DNA from: a bacterium
GTDB lineage: Bacteria; Patescibacteriota; Doudnabacteria; UBA920
Assembly (NCBI GenBank): GCA_021825655.1
Contig: JAKAGU010000008.1
Span: 1 to 38,275 of the forward strand
DNA: 38,275 nt
Direction: 5' to 3'
The position numbers and the translations under genes were made by a program. The notes beneath the pieces were generated by a model. The model did not search any database. It saw only the letters and a list, made by a program, of their open reading frames with translations, and was not told the DNA's origin. Positions 25,905 to 33,829 of the stretch are shown one piece after another. Positions within the stretch are counted from its first letter, which is position 1. Every line of letters begins with the position of its first letter.

Positions 25905-27379
25905 AGCTTTTTGACAGTGCCTTTGTCGGCGTTAATTTCCACCAGCTCACCGTCTTTAAAATTTTCCATGGCTTTGGCTAACGCAACCACACAGGGGATG
26001 CCGAATTCCCTCGAAACCACGGCCGCGTGGCAGGTGAGTCCTCCAACCTCGGTTACAATAGCCGCCGCCCGTTTCATTGCCGGTAAGTAGTCGGTGGTAG
26101 TGGCGTAGGTAAATAGGATGTCGCCTGTTTTTACCTTGTGGTTTTGCTGCGGTGAAGAAACCAGGCGCGCCTTGCCCCGGGCTTTGCCCGGGCTGGCGCA
26201 GGTTCCTTGGGACTCGTTTCCGCCCTGCACGGGTTTTACGTAGCTTTCAATGTATCTGAAGAGTTTTTCGCTTTCCGATTCCGTAAAATTAATACGGCGT
26301 GAGAAGTTTCGGCTAAAGCCCCAGCCGATAAAGCGTCTTCTTTTGGCCAGAATTTTTTGGGGATCGGTTCTGCCCAAAACGGAATCCAGCATCTCTTTTT
26401 CAGTAAGGCAGCGCGCCTGGGTGGTGGTTAAATACAGCCTGCGGGCGATCTCTTTGTATAACGGCAGAAGGTAGTAGCCGCCGAAACCGACAAAATATTC
26501 CGCTTCGTTGCGGGTGTCGATGGCCAAGCCAAAATCCAAAAAAATTTGCAGGTCCCTGGAGTTAAGGTTGTATTGCCCGGTAACCTCGGCCAGTTCTTTG
26601 TTGCGCAGCCGTGCGTAGTTTTGGAGTTTTTGGTATTCCATTTTTAATGACTTAAGCGGCCTGGCCGCGGTTTGCTTTAGCTCGTTTTCGTAGTGGTGGG
26701 TCTGCCAGGGCTCGCCAAAGCAAAAGACCGGCAAAAAACCGAATTGTTTTGCCAATTTTTTGGAGGCCGACTTGAGCGTATCGCGCTTTTCTTTAAGTTC
26801 TATTGCAGCCCTGATTACAGCCTTTTTTTCCAGCAGGGTTGTGGAGATTCTTTCCGGCTTTGTTAAGGTGAACAGTACTCGATTATATTCCGGGGAGTTT
26901 TTTTCCAGACCGAGCTTTTTAACCAGCACCTTTTCCATTTTTGGCGTCCAGTATTCCTCCGCCAGCCAGCTAAACTGGTCAAAAATCGCCAAATGGTGGA
27001 TGCGGTCACGGATGCGGAAGAAATTTTGTACCAGCTGCCGGTTGGTCTGCTTTTGCGGTTCCGGATATTTTTTTGCCGCTATTTTTTTGGCATGTTCCGC
27101 CAAAGGGTAAAAACTTCTGAGTTTTTTGGACAGGGCGCGGTAGTCGGTGCGGTTAATGTTATCTATTTGGCTGTGGAGCAGGCGCAGATATTTTTTGGTG
27201 ACATAGGCGTGCTGAAAGCCGGTTTTGAATTCATACAGCAGCATAGATTCTTTGGGAATGCCGAACAGCCGCTTGAAATAACGCGAGGTATATTCTCCGT
27301 GCCAGGTCTCGCAGTCGCCCGGAGTTAGGGACCACACGCCCATTTTTACCACCGGACTTTTGAAATAATGGTTGCTCAT
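25901..27379 (-). CDS. Tandem paralog 4: helical N-terminal domain plus C-terminal phosphohistidine domain
   Basis: 492 aa; C-terminal LTCHAAVVSREFGIPCVVALAKAMENFKDGELVEINADKG; 4-bp overlap with the next gene. Confidence 0.85.
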   Translation of the reverse strand: MSNHYFKSPVVKMGVWSLTPGDCETWHGEYTSRYFKRLFGIPKESMLLYEFKTGFQHAYVTKKYLRLLHSQIDNINRTDYRALSKKLRSFYPLAEHAKKIAAKKYPEPQKQTNRQLVQNFFRIRDRIHHLAIFDQFSWLAEEYWTPKMEKVLVKKLGLEKNSPEYNRVLFTLTKPERISTTLLEKKAVIRAAIELKEKRDTLKSASKKLAKQFGFLPVFCFGEPWQTHHYENELKQTAARPLKSLKMEYQKLQNYARLRNKELAEVTGQYNLNSRDLQIFLDFGLAIDTRNEAEYFVGFGGYYLLPLYKEIARRLYLTTTQARCLTEKEMLDSVLGRTDPQKILAKRRRFIGWGFSRNFSRRINFTESESEKLFRYIESYVKPVQGGNESQGTCASPGKARGKARLVSSPQQNHKVKTGDILFTYATTTDYLPAMKRAAAIVTEVGGLTCHAAVVSREFGIPCVVALAKAMENFKDGELVEINADKGTVKKL

Positions 27380-28962
27380 AGTTTTTTGATTGTGCCCTTG
27401 GTGGCGTCTACCTCCACCAAGTCGCCGTCTTTCAGGATGTGCAGGGCGTGTTTACAGCCGACCACGCAGGGGGTCTGGAGTTCGCGGGCTACAATGGCCG
27501 CATGGCAGGTAATGCCGCCGTCTTCGGTGATTATAGCCGCCGCCTTTTTCATAGCCGGAACCAGGGAAGGAAAAGTGGTGTGGGAAAGCATTATGTCGCC
27601 CGGATTCATTTTACCCATTTCATCGGGTACATTGATGACGCGGACAGTGCCTCTGGCAGTGCCGGGGCAGGCGCAGGTGCCGGCCAGTTCGTTGGTCCGA
27701 ATGATTTTTATTTTCTCAAAGTTTTGCTTTTTCAAAAAAACTTTTGCTTTTTGGCCCGTGTAGACCGTAATGCCCTTTTCGGTCCAGTTCTTTTTCAAAG
27801 CAAGGTAATTTTTTGGCGTACGGGCGTAAATGACCGAGAATCTTTGCCTTTCATTTACGATTCCCGAAAAATCCTTGCCTGACAGCGCCTTGGGCAGTTC
27901 GGAAGGCAGCAGGTATTTGGTTTGGAGCACGGAAAGCCCGCTTCGCCTGCCGATTTCCTTAAGTAGCTGGTCCATAACGTAAAAACCGTGAAAATAGGTT
28001 TCTTTCCTAAAACCCTTGAGCCAGACTATGTCTGCGGCAATTTTGAACCAGTGCTTTTCCGAAACATTCAATTTTAGCTGTCTAATCAGTTCAGTTTTTT
28101 GTTTTTGTACGTCTTGGGCCCGGCTTTCCAGTTCTTCAAGCCTTTTTTGCGGGTCAAAATTTTCCTTGAGGAGGCCCCGCCAGGTTTCCAGGTAGTAGTC
28201 CAGGCCGTAAGCTGGGCCGATGTAGGTGTAGGGGAGCCAGCAAAAATCGTAGTGGTGTTTTTGAATGATTTTTATCCAAGCTTTGGGCAGTTGGTGCAGG
28301 TTCTTTACTGCGCTACCCGGAGTCTGGCTTTCCAGCCACAGCCTTAAAGACACGGTGTTGTTCATCCAGGAGAGGATTTTGAGCGATGCTTTTTCTTCCT
28401 TGGCGGTAAAAGATTCCGCCTTGGGGGTGGATAGTACGCTAAAGGCCAGGGCCGGCTCAATAGGCAGGCCCAGTTTCTGTATCCTCTCTTGGAGCAGGTT
28501 GGTAAGCTTTTTGCTAAAGTCTTCTCCGTCCGAATCTAAATACCAGGTGGTAGGCAGGGCCCAGCAGTGGCTCAGGAATTGCAGATTGAAAAGCTTTTTT
28601 TGCCAGGCAAGCAGCTGTTTGTCGGTCAGTTTGGAAAATTGCAGCCGCCTCATTTTTAAAGCGAGGCGGTAGTAATCCCAGTTGAGCTTAACGGCTTTTT
28701 GGTGGATTTTGTCTACCTTTTTCGGCTGTTCGAAAATTGTTTTTACGGTGGATTGTACGATTTCCCGGAGTTCGTGCTGCAGAAAGTAGGTGCCGGTGTT
28801 GTCCAGGTTTTCTATGACCCAAATGCACTGGGTAATTGGGTTAAAACCGATGGTTAAAAAATTTAACCCCCCAAACCCCGGCATGGTCTCTACGGGCAGG
28901 TTAAAATCCACCCTTCGGATATCAAAGTTTTTTCGCCAAATATTTTTAGGTTTTTTCGCCAT
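27376..28962 (-). CDS. Tandem paralog 3: helical N-terminal domain plus C-terminal phosphohistidine domain
   Basis: 528 aa; C-terminal ITCHAAIVARELQTPCVVGCKHALHILKDGDLVEVDATKG; 4-bp overlap with the next gene. Confidence 0.85.
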   Translation of the reverse strand: MAKKPKNIWRKNFDIRRVDFNLPVETMPGFGGLNFLTIGFNPITQCIWVIENLDNTGTYFLQHELREIVQSTVKTIFEQPKKVDKIHQKAVKLNWDYYRLALKMRRLQFSKLTDKQLLAWQKKLFNLQFLSHCWALPTTWYLDSDGEDFSKKLTNLLQERIQKLGLPIEPALAFSVLSTPKAESFTAKEEKASLKILSWMNNTVSLRLWLESQTPGSAVKNLHQLPKAWIKIIQKHHYDFCWLPYTYIGPAYGLDYYLETWRGLLKENFDPQKRLEELESRAQDVQKQKTELIRQLKLNVSEKHWFKIAADIVWLKGFRKETYFHGFYVMDQLLKEIGRRSGLSVLQTKYLLPSELPKALSGKDFSGIVNERQRFSVIYARTPKNYLALKKNWTEKGITVYTGQKAKVFLKKQNFEKIKIIRTNELAGTCACPGTARGTVRVINVPDEMGKMNPGDIMLSHTTFPSLVPAMKKAAAIITEDGGITCHAAIVARELQTPCVVGCKHALHILKDGDLVEVDATKGTIKKL

Positions 28963-28965
28963 AAA

Positions 28966-30396
28966 TCAATTTAACTTTCTTACTGTTCCCAAGTTGGCGT
29001 CCACTTCCACCAAGTCGCCGTCTTTTAAGACTTTCGTGGCGATTTTAGTCGCCACGACGCAGGGGATGCCTAGTTCTCGGGCAATTATGGCTGCGTGCGC
29101 CGTAACGCTGCCTTCATCGGTTACCAGGGCTCTGGCTTTCCTAATGGCGGTAATAAAATCTTGCCTGGTCATGGTTGCCACTATAATATCGCCTGACTTA
29201 ACCTTATTTAAGTCCTTGTTGGTATAGAGAATTTTTACAGTCCCTTTGGCACGGCCGGCAGAACCGACTGTTCCTTTAATAATACTGCTGGTTTGTTTTT
29301 TTGCCCAGCTTAATTCTTTTCTGGCTCTGTGGATGGCGGTTTTGCCGGAAAAAATGTTTGCCTTGGCTTTTTTTTGGATCAGCAAAAAACTTTTTTCCCT
29401 TCTGAAAATCTCATTGGCAGCAAAAGCCACCCCCTTTTTTAAATGACGGATTATCTCCTCGTCTGTCAAAAGTGTCGTCTGGTAGAGGTTAAGTTTTAAC
29501 CTGTGGCCGATTTCGGTATATAGCTTTTTTAACTCCATGTTTAACTGCTGGCGGATTTTGTCGCGGTAATCCCTTAGAGCTACGTTGTCCTTTAAGAACA
29601 GAAGCAGAAGTTTAAAGTTTTTGGAGGGTTTTAGGACTTTCAGCGCTGTTCTGAAGTTTTTTTGTCTGTCGCGAAATGTTTTTTGGATTTTTTGCAATTC
29701 CGCCCCGGGGTTCCTTAGCTTGCCGATTTCCCTCAGAAAGTGCTGTTCGTTATAAGGTTCGTGGTCAATATCATAGACGGGAATATGGCGGTATTGCTTG
29801 GTGTGGCGCAAGATTTCCTTGAAAAAGGCGTTGGGGCTTAGTTTGTCTTTTTTTAAACTTAGCCTCAGGATGTCTTTTCTTTCCCTCAGCACGTCATTGG
29901 GCTCTAAAGGGGAAGAGAGCGAGAGCAAGTACGCGGTTTTTTGTTCAGGGGCCAGGGGATAAGTGTCTAGTTTGTCTTTTACCACATTGGCCAGAGGTTC
30001 GCCGATATTGAATACGGTCCACATTTCAACATAAAATCGTGCTTGGCGGGGGAGGGTGAAGTTTTGGTAAAGATCAAGCAGTTTTTCATTACTCAGCTTT
30101 TCGAGCCCTTTTCCAAAGCGCGCTTTGACTTCCTTTAAAATGTTTTCCAAATCGGCCTGGGCCTGGGCGTGGAAGGTTTTTAGGAATTTTTGGTTTTGGA
30201 GCAGTCGGTACAGCCCGGTCACATATTTCTGGTGCTGCTTTGAATCCACGTAATATTCGGTCTTTTTTCCGTCATAAAACACTAGGGTATCAGACACTTG
30301 CAAGCCATAATTTTTTTTCATGGCTTCGCCCCAGCCAAAGTTCCAGGCCTCAGCAACCTGCACGGCTAACCTTCTGGTGACGTATTTTGACCACAT
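28966..30396 (-). CDS. Tandem paralog 2: helical N-terminal domain plus C-terminal phosphohistidine domain
   Basis: 476 aa; C-terminal VTAHAAIIARELGIPCVVATKIATKVLKDGDLVEVDANLG. Confidence 0.85.
   Translation of the reverse strand: MWSKYVTRRLAVQVAEAWNFGWGEAMKKNYGLQVSDTLVFYDGKKTEYYVDSKQHQKYVTGLYRLLQNQKFLKTFHAQAQADLENILKEVKARFGKGLEKLSNEKLLDLYQNFTLPRQARFYVEMWTVFNIGEPLANVVKDKLDTYPLAPEQKTAYLLSLSSPLEPNDVLRERKDILRLSLKKDKLSPNAFFKEILRHTKQYRHIPVYDIDHEPYNEQHFLREIGKLRNPGAELQKIQKTFRDRQKNFRTALKVLKPSKNFKLLLLFLKDNVALRDYRDKIRQQLNMELKKLYTEIGHRLKLNLYQTTLLTDEEIIRHLKKGVAFAANEIFRREKSFLLIQKKAKANIFSGKTAIHRARKELSWAKKQTSSIIKGTVGSAGRAKGTVKILYTNKDLNKVKSGDIIVATMTRQDFITAIRKARALVTDEGSVTAHAAIIARELGIPCVVATKIATKVLKDGDLVEVDANLGTVRKLN
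28993..29034 (+). repeat. 42-bp exact direct repeat, copy A (second copy at 30434-30475)
   Basis: GTTGGCGTCCACTTCCACCAAGTCGCCGTCTTTTAAGACTTT present in both paralog C-terminal coding regions. Confidence 0.85.
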
Positions 30397-30406
30397 GGGT
30401 GTTGGA

Positions 30407-31900
30407 TTATGATAGTTTTCTGACTATGCCTTGGTTGGCGTCCACTTCCACCAAGTCGCCGTCTTTTAAGACTTTTGTGGCAATTTTGGTGCCAATCACG
30501 CACGGCACGCCCAGTTCGCGTGAGACAATGGCCGCGTGCGAAGTAATGCCGCCCTGTTCGGTTACAATTGCTGCGGCTTTTTTCATGGCCGGCACAATAT
30601 CCGGATCCGTGGCAATGGAAACCAGAATGTCGCCTTTCTCGAATTTGGCCATATCTTCGGCACGGATGACGATTTTCACCCGGCCTTTGCCATAACCCGG
30701 ACAGCCGGTCTGGCCGTGAAGCTGCGTGACGTTGTGGTCTACTTTTCTTTCCGTTTGTTTGGCCAGTTTTTCAGCTGCTTCGCCCGTGTAAATTTTTTCA
30801 AAGTTTTTTTCCGTAAGGTAAACGCAGAACTTGGTGCGTTCGTGCAGGTCATTGGGGGCCTTGCCGGTTTTTATCAGGGTATTAACTTCGGAGGGGAGCA
30901 TAAATCGGATCTGCATTAGAGACAGGCCGTGGCGGCGGGCGATTTCCTTAAGTACAAATTCCATTTTATAGAGCATGTAAATTTGGCCGTAGCGCCGGTA
31001 GATCTTGGTTATCATGAATCCGCCCCATTGGTCCAATATGGTTTTCCACGCGCCCTTAATGCCAAGTTTTTTTATAAGCGCTTCCCGTTTGGTTATTTCT
31101 TCTTTGAATTTTGTTTTAATGTCTGCCAGCTGTTTTGCCGGCGAACCCTCGCTTAGGATTCTTTTTACCTCGGCTTGGTAGTAGGCGTAATCGTAAACGC
31201 CCTGGGTGCCCAAAAACAGGTATTTGGTCCAATAGTATTTTTTATAATGCGCTTTAAGCAGTTTTTCCGCAGTGGGACTTAGTTTTTTATTGTTCGTTTC
31301 AGCCAAAGCGGCAATCTTGAGTAGCTCTTCCTGCTCGGTCTGGATGGGGGATTTGGTTTCCGGGCTGGTTAGGGTAACCAGGTCGGGGTTGATTTGTTCT
31401 TCGGGAACGCCCAGTCCCCTTAGGTATTCTTTGAGCCGGTTGGTCAGGTTGTTATGGAACATGTCGCCGGCCACAGGGATCCAGCCCCATTCGTAGCGGC
31501 CTAAGTGCACTTGGGTGTGTTCGTTATAGAGCGCGAGCAGCTGCTTGTCCGAAAGGTTTTTTATTTTTTCCGCAGGGATTTTTTTGCCCAGAGCCAGCAT
31601 CTGTTTATACCAAACCATACATTCTTTGTTGACCTTTTCGGTGAATTTCGGTTCTTTCAGGAATTTTTTGGCCACAGCTTCGCCAACTTCAAAGGAATCT
31701 TTTTCGCCAAAGTAAAACCATTGGTGGTAGCCGCGGTAAACGCTTAAGACTTTTTTGTACGCCCGGCCCGTTTGCCGGTGAAAAAGGTTGGTAAAGCACC
31801 ACATCCAGACGCGCGAGAAAAACAGGTCAATATCCGGGATGTCTTCTGCTAAAAGCCAGGGGTCTTTGTCTTTAAGGAATTTGGGTGATTTTTGTTGCAT
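30407..31900 (-). CDS. Tandem paralog 1: helical N-terminal domain plus C-terminal phosphohistidine domain
   Basis: 497 aa; C-terminal ITSHAAIVSRELGVPCVIGTKIATKVLKDGDLVEVDANQG; first gene of the array. Confidence 0.85.
   Translation of the reverse strand: MQQKSPKFLKDKDPWLLAEDIPDIDLFFSRVWMWCFTNLFHRQTGRAYKKVLSVYRGYHQWFYFGEKDSFEVGEAVAKKFLKEPKFTEKVNKECMVWYKQMLALGKKIPAEKIKNLSDKQLLALYNEHTQVHLGRYEWGWIPVAGDMFHNNLTNRLKEYLRGLGVPEEQINPDLVTLTSPETKSPIQTEQEELLKIAALAETNNKKLSPTAEKLLKAHYKKYYWTKYLFLGTQGVYDYAYYQAEVKRILSEGSPAKQLADIKTKFKEEITKREALIKKLGIKGAWKTILDQWGGFMITKIYRRYGQIYMLYKMEFVLKEIARRHGLSLMQIRFMLPSEVNTLIKTGKAPNDLHERTKFCVYLTEKNFEKIYTGEAAEKLAKQTERKVDHNVTQLHGQTGCPGYGKGRVKIVIRAEDMAKFEKGDILVSIATDPDIVPAMKKAAAIVTEQGGITSHAAIVSRELGVPCVIGTKIATKVLKDGDLVEVDANQGIVRKLS
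30434..30475 (+). repeat. 42-bp exact direct repeat, copy B (first copy at 28993-29034)
   Basis: Identical to 28993-29034. Confidence 0.85.
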
Positions 31901-31925
31901 AAATTAGGGGATTTTTAGTATTTCC

Positions 31926-31934
31926 ATCATAGCA
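31926..31934 (-). promoter_or_regulatory. Possible extended -10 promoter for the phosphohistidine array
   Basis: - strand TGC-TATGAT upstream of 31900; no clear -35. Confidence 0.3.
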
Positions 31935-31955
31935 ATTATTTGTTAAAGGGGTGTA

Positions 31956-31984
31956 TTGACAAAAGGCTTAAAAAGTGATATAAT
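31956..31984 (+). promoter_or_regulatory. Consensus sigma70 promoter for the histidine phosphatase gene
   Basis: TTGACA (31956-31961), 17-bp spacer, TATAAT (31979-31984): perfect consensus. Confidence 0.85.
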
Positions 31985-32179
31985 TATAGGTCACGTTGCA
32001 GTGTCTGAATTTGTGCCTTTTTATGGGGACGGGTTCAAACCGAGCGCGTGATGCGAGTACTTTAAAAATTTGCGGTTAGTTTTTTTCTCCTTTAAACGGA
32101 CACAGCGAGCAGCGGTTAAATCTTGACCCTTGCCGGCTGTGCCCGAAATCTAGTTCAACTTGTACAAGGAGAAACACCA

Positions 32180-32779
32180 ATGAAGCGACTTTACTACTTC
32201 CGCCATTCGTCGAAAGACGGGGCAAACAACACTCTCGGCCCCAAGGGCCTGGCGCTGGCTCGAAAGGTTGGCGACTGGCTCTATGACGCCGAAGAAGAGT
32301 TGGAGTTCGATCGTGTCTTTCATGGCACACTTGTCAGGACGGCGCAGACCGCCCTGGCTTTCACCGCCGGGTACGGCGCTGTGGGCGACATCATGCCCGT
32401 GGTGCCCGAGATCGGCAACGACGCTCTCTTCTCCCAGATGGTGGACCCTTCGCAATTCCGAACACTCGCATCGGCCATGGGGAACTTCAAAGCCCTATTC
32501 CAGTGCCACGACAGCGAGGTAATCAGCTCGTGGATTGCCGAAGCCAGTCTCGCCGTCGTCAACATGTTCAGCGCAATGGAAGACGGCGAGACGGGTGTGG
32601 CTTTCGGCCACAGCCCGATGATCGAGCTGGCGCTGGCAAAGGTCCTGGGTACCACCGAGCTGCCGGAAGAGTATCTGGTGTTCGGCGACATGGAGGGCGT
32701 GGAACTTCAGCAGGAAGAAGGAGGGGCCATCGAAGCCATCCGCAAGATTTCCATGCCCGCTTCCGAACCCGCAGCCTGA
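32180..32779 (+). CDS. Histidine phosphatase superfamily (SixA/phosphoglycerate mutase-like) protein
   Basis: Start set to ATG 32180 with AAGGAG Shine-Dalgarno; LYYFRHSSKDG (RH catalytic motif), HGTLVRTAQTA, GHSPMIELAL. Confidence 0.78.
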   Translation: MKRLYYFRHSSKDGANNTLGPKGLALARKVGDWLYDAEEELEFDRVFHGTLVRTAQTALAFTAGYGAVGDIMPVVPEIGNDALFSQMVDPSQFRTLASAMGNFKALFQCHDSEVISSWIAEASLAVVNMFSAMEDGETGVAFGHSPMIELALAKVLGTTELPEEYLVFGDMEGVELQQEEGGAIEAIRKISMPASEPAA

Positions 32780-32846
32780 GCTGCACAACACTAACCGTAA
32801 CTACATACTCGCAAGTTTCGCCAGCGCTTTTACAAGCGTGCGGCGA

Positions 32847-32899
32847 GAACGGGCAGAAAGACACCGACCTCCTGGTCGTTCCGTCTTCTGCCCGTTTTT
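32847..32899 (+). terminator. Intrinsic terminator with nested hairpin
   Basis: GAACGGGCAGAAAGAC ... GTCTTCTGCCCGTTTTTC. Confidence 0.75.
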
Positions 32900-32951
32900 C
32901 AATTTCTGAAAAAACCCGCAATATTTTTTTAATATCTGTCCAAAAGGTGTT

Positions 32952-32989
32952 TTTGTCAAACGAGTCACATATGTGACTCGTTTGACAAA
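32952..32989. repeat. Perfect 38-bp palindrome
   Basis: TTTGTCAAACGAGTCACATATGTGACTCGTTTGACAAA equals its own reverse complement. Confidence 0.95.
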
Positions 32990-33023
32990 TTGCATAACAT
33001 AGATTGATTTTGATTCGGGGAGT

Positions 33024-33635
33024 TTACAGGGTTGTAAGTTTTTTAAGCGCCTGCAAGAATTGGGCGAAGTTTTTATATAAGATTGTCCGGGCTCCCATTT
33101 GTTTGGGGGCTTTAAGGTTACTGGCCTGGTCGTCAAAGTATGCAATTTCAGCGGGTTTGACATTGAACCTTTTGCATAAAAACTCCATTGTTTCCCGGCT
33201 GGCTTTGGGCAGACCATATTCCCAGGTATTGATTAGGTTTTTGCCAAAAACCTTTTTTAGTTCCGGAAATTTTTTGTTAACGTCCCGGAATTGTTCACGG
33301 GTATTTTTGCTTAAAAGGGCTACCGTATAATGCTTTTTTAGTTTGGTAGCCAGTCCGAGCACCTTGGGGTTGGTTTTCATCAGGCCGTAATGTATGCGCT
33401 TAAGCTGCTCCACAGACAGGGGTAATTCCAGTTCCTGTATGGCTTTTTGCCAGGCAACTTTTTGGCTAATCTGCTTTAGCGCGGCCTGGCTAAAGTATTT
33501 TGCATATAGAATATTTTGAACAACCTGCCAGTTTTTGTGGTATTTTTTGGCTAAGTATTTGGAAGTGTTAGGGTAGCCTTCGTTTAAGCAGACGCCATAG
33601 GCATCAAGCACTATCAGTTTGATTTCGTAATTCAT
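33024..33635 (-). CDS. HAD superfamily hydrolase
   Basis: 203 aa; LIVLDAYGVCL (motif I), LLSKNT (motif II), YFDDQASNLKAPKQMGARTILY (motif IV). Confidence 0.8.
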   Translation of the reverse strand: MNYEIKLIVLDAYGVCLNEGYPNTSKYLAKKYHKNWQVVQNILYAKYFSQAALKQISQKVAWQKAIQELELPLSVEQLKRIHYGLMKTNPKVLGLATKLKKHYTVALLSKNTREQFRDVNKKFPELKKVFGKNLINTWEYGLPKASRETMEFLCKRFNVKPAEIAYFDDQASNLKAPKQMGARTILYKNFAQFLQALKKLTTL

Positions 33636-33653
33636 GTTTTAATTTTATCACAA

Positions 33654-33682
33654 TTGACCAGATGGGGATTTTTGGGTAAAAT
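33654..33682 (+). promoter_or_regulatory. Promoter of tRNA-Ser(GCT)
   Basis: TTGACC (33654-33659), 17-bp spacer, TAAAAT (33677-33682). Confidence 0.6.
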
Positions 33683-33694
33683 GTTGAGGTATTT

Positions 33695-33786
33695 GGAGAG
33701 GTCGCATAGAGGCCTAGTGCGCTGGTTTGCTAAACCGGTAAGGGTCTTAAAGCCCTTCGGGGGTTCGAATCCCCCCCTCTCCGCCA
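33695..33786 (+). tRNA. tRNA-Ser(GCT)
   Basis: GGAGAGG...CTGGT-TTGCTAA-ACCGG anticodon arm, long variable arm, GGTTCGAATCC, CCTCTCCGCCA. Confidence 0.93.
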
Positions 33787-33787
33787 C

Positions 33788-33826
33788 AAAAAAGTTCATT
33801 GCCTTTTGCAGGCTATGGACTTTTTT
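33788..33826. terminator. Bidirectional intrinsic terminator between tRNA-Ser and comF
   Basis: AAAAAAGTTCATTGCC-TTTTGCA-GGCTATGGACTTTTTT. Confidence 0.7.
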
Positions 33827-33829
33827 GTT

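Noticed and set aside
21681-31900. Interpretation as a fragmented or pseudogenised canonical PEP synthase
   Set aside because: All eight ORFs are full-length with intact motifs and tight coupling; the paralogs differ extensively and no PEP-utilizers_C TIM-barrel sequence was recognised.
21681-31900. Assembly artefact (collapsed or expanded repeats)
   Set aside because: Paralogs are divergent over most of their length; the longest exact shared stretch I noticed is 42 bp.
32503-32976. 157-aa + strand ORF overlapping the histidine phosphatase
   Set aside because: Out-of-frame with the supported CDS and Arg-rich, typical of a shadow frame in GC-rich DNA.
32801-33217. 138-aa - strand ORF through the 38-bp palindrome
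   Set aside because: Runs through a terminator and the palindrome, and overlaps the HAD hydrolase CDS; no domain.
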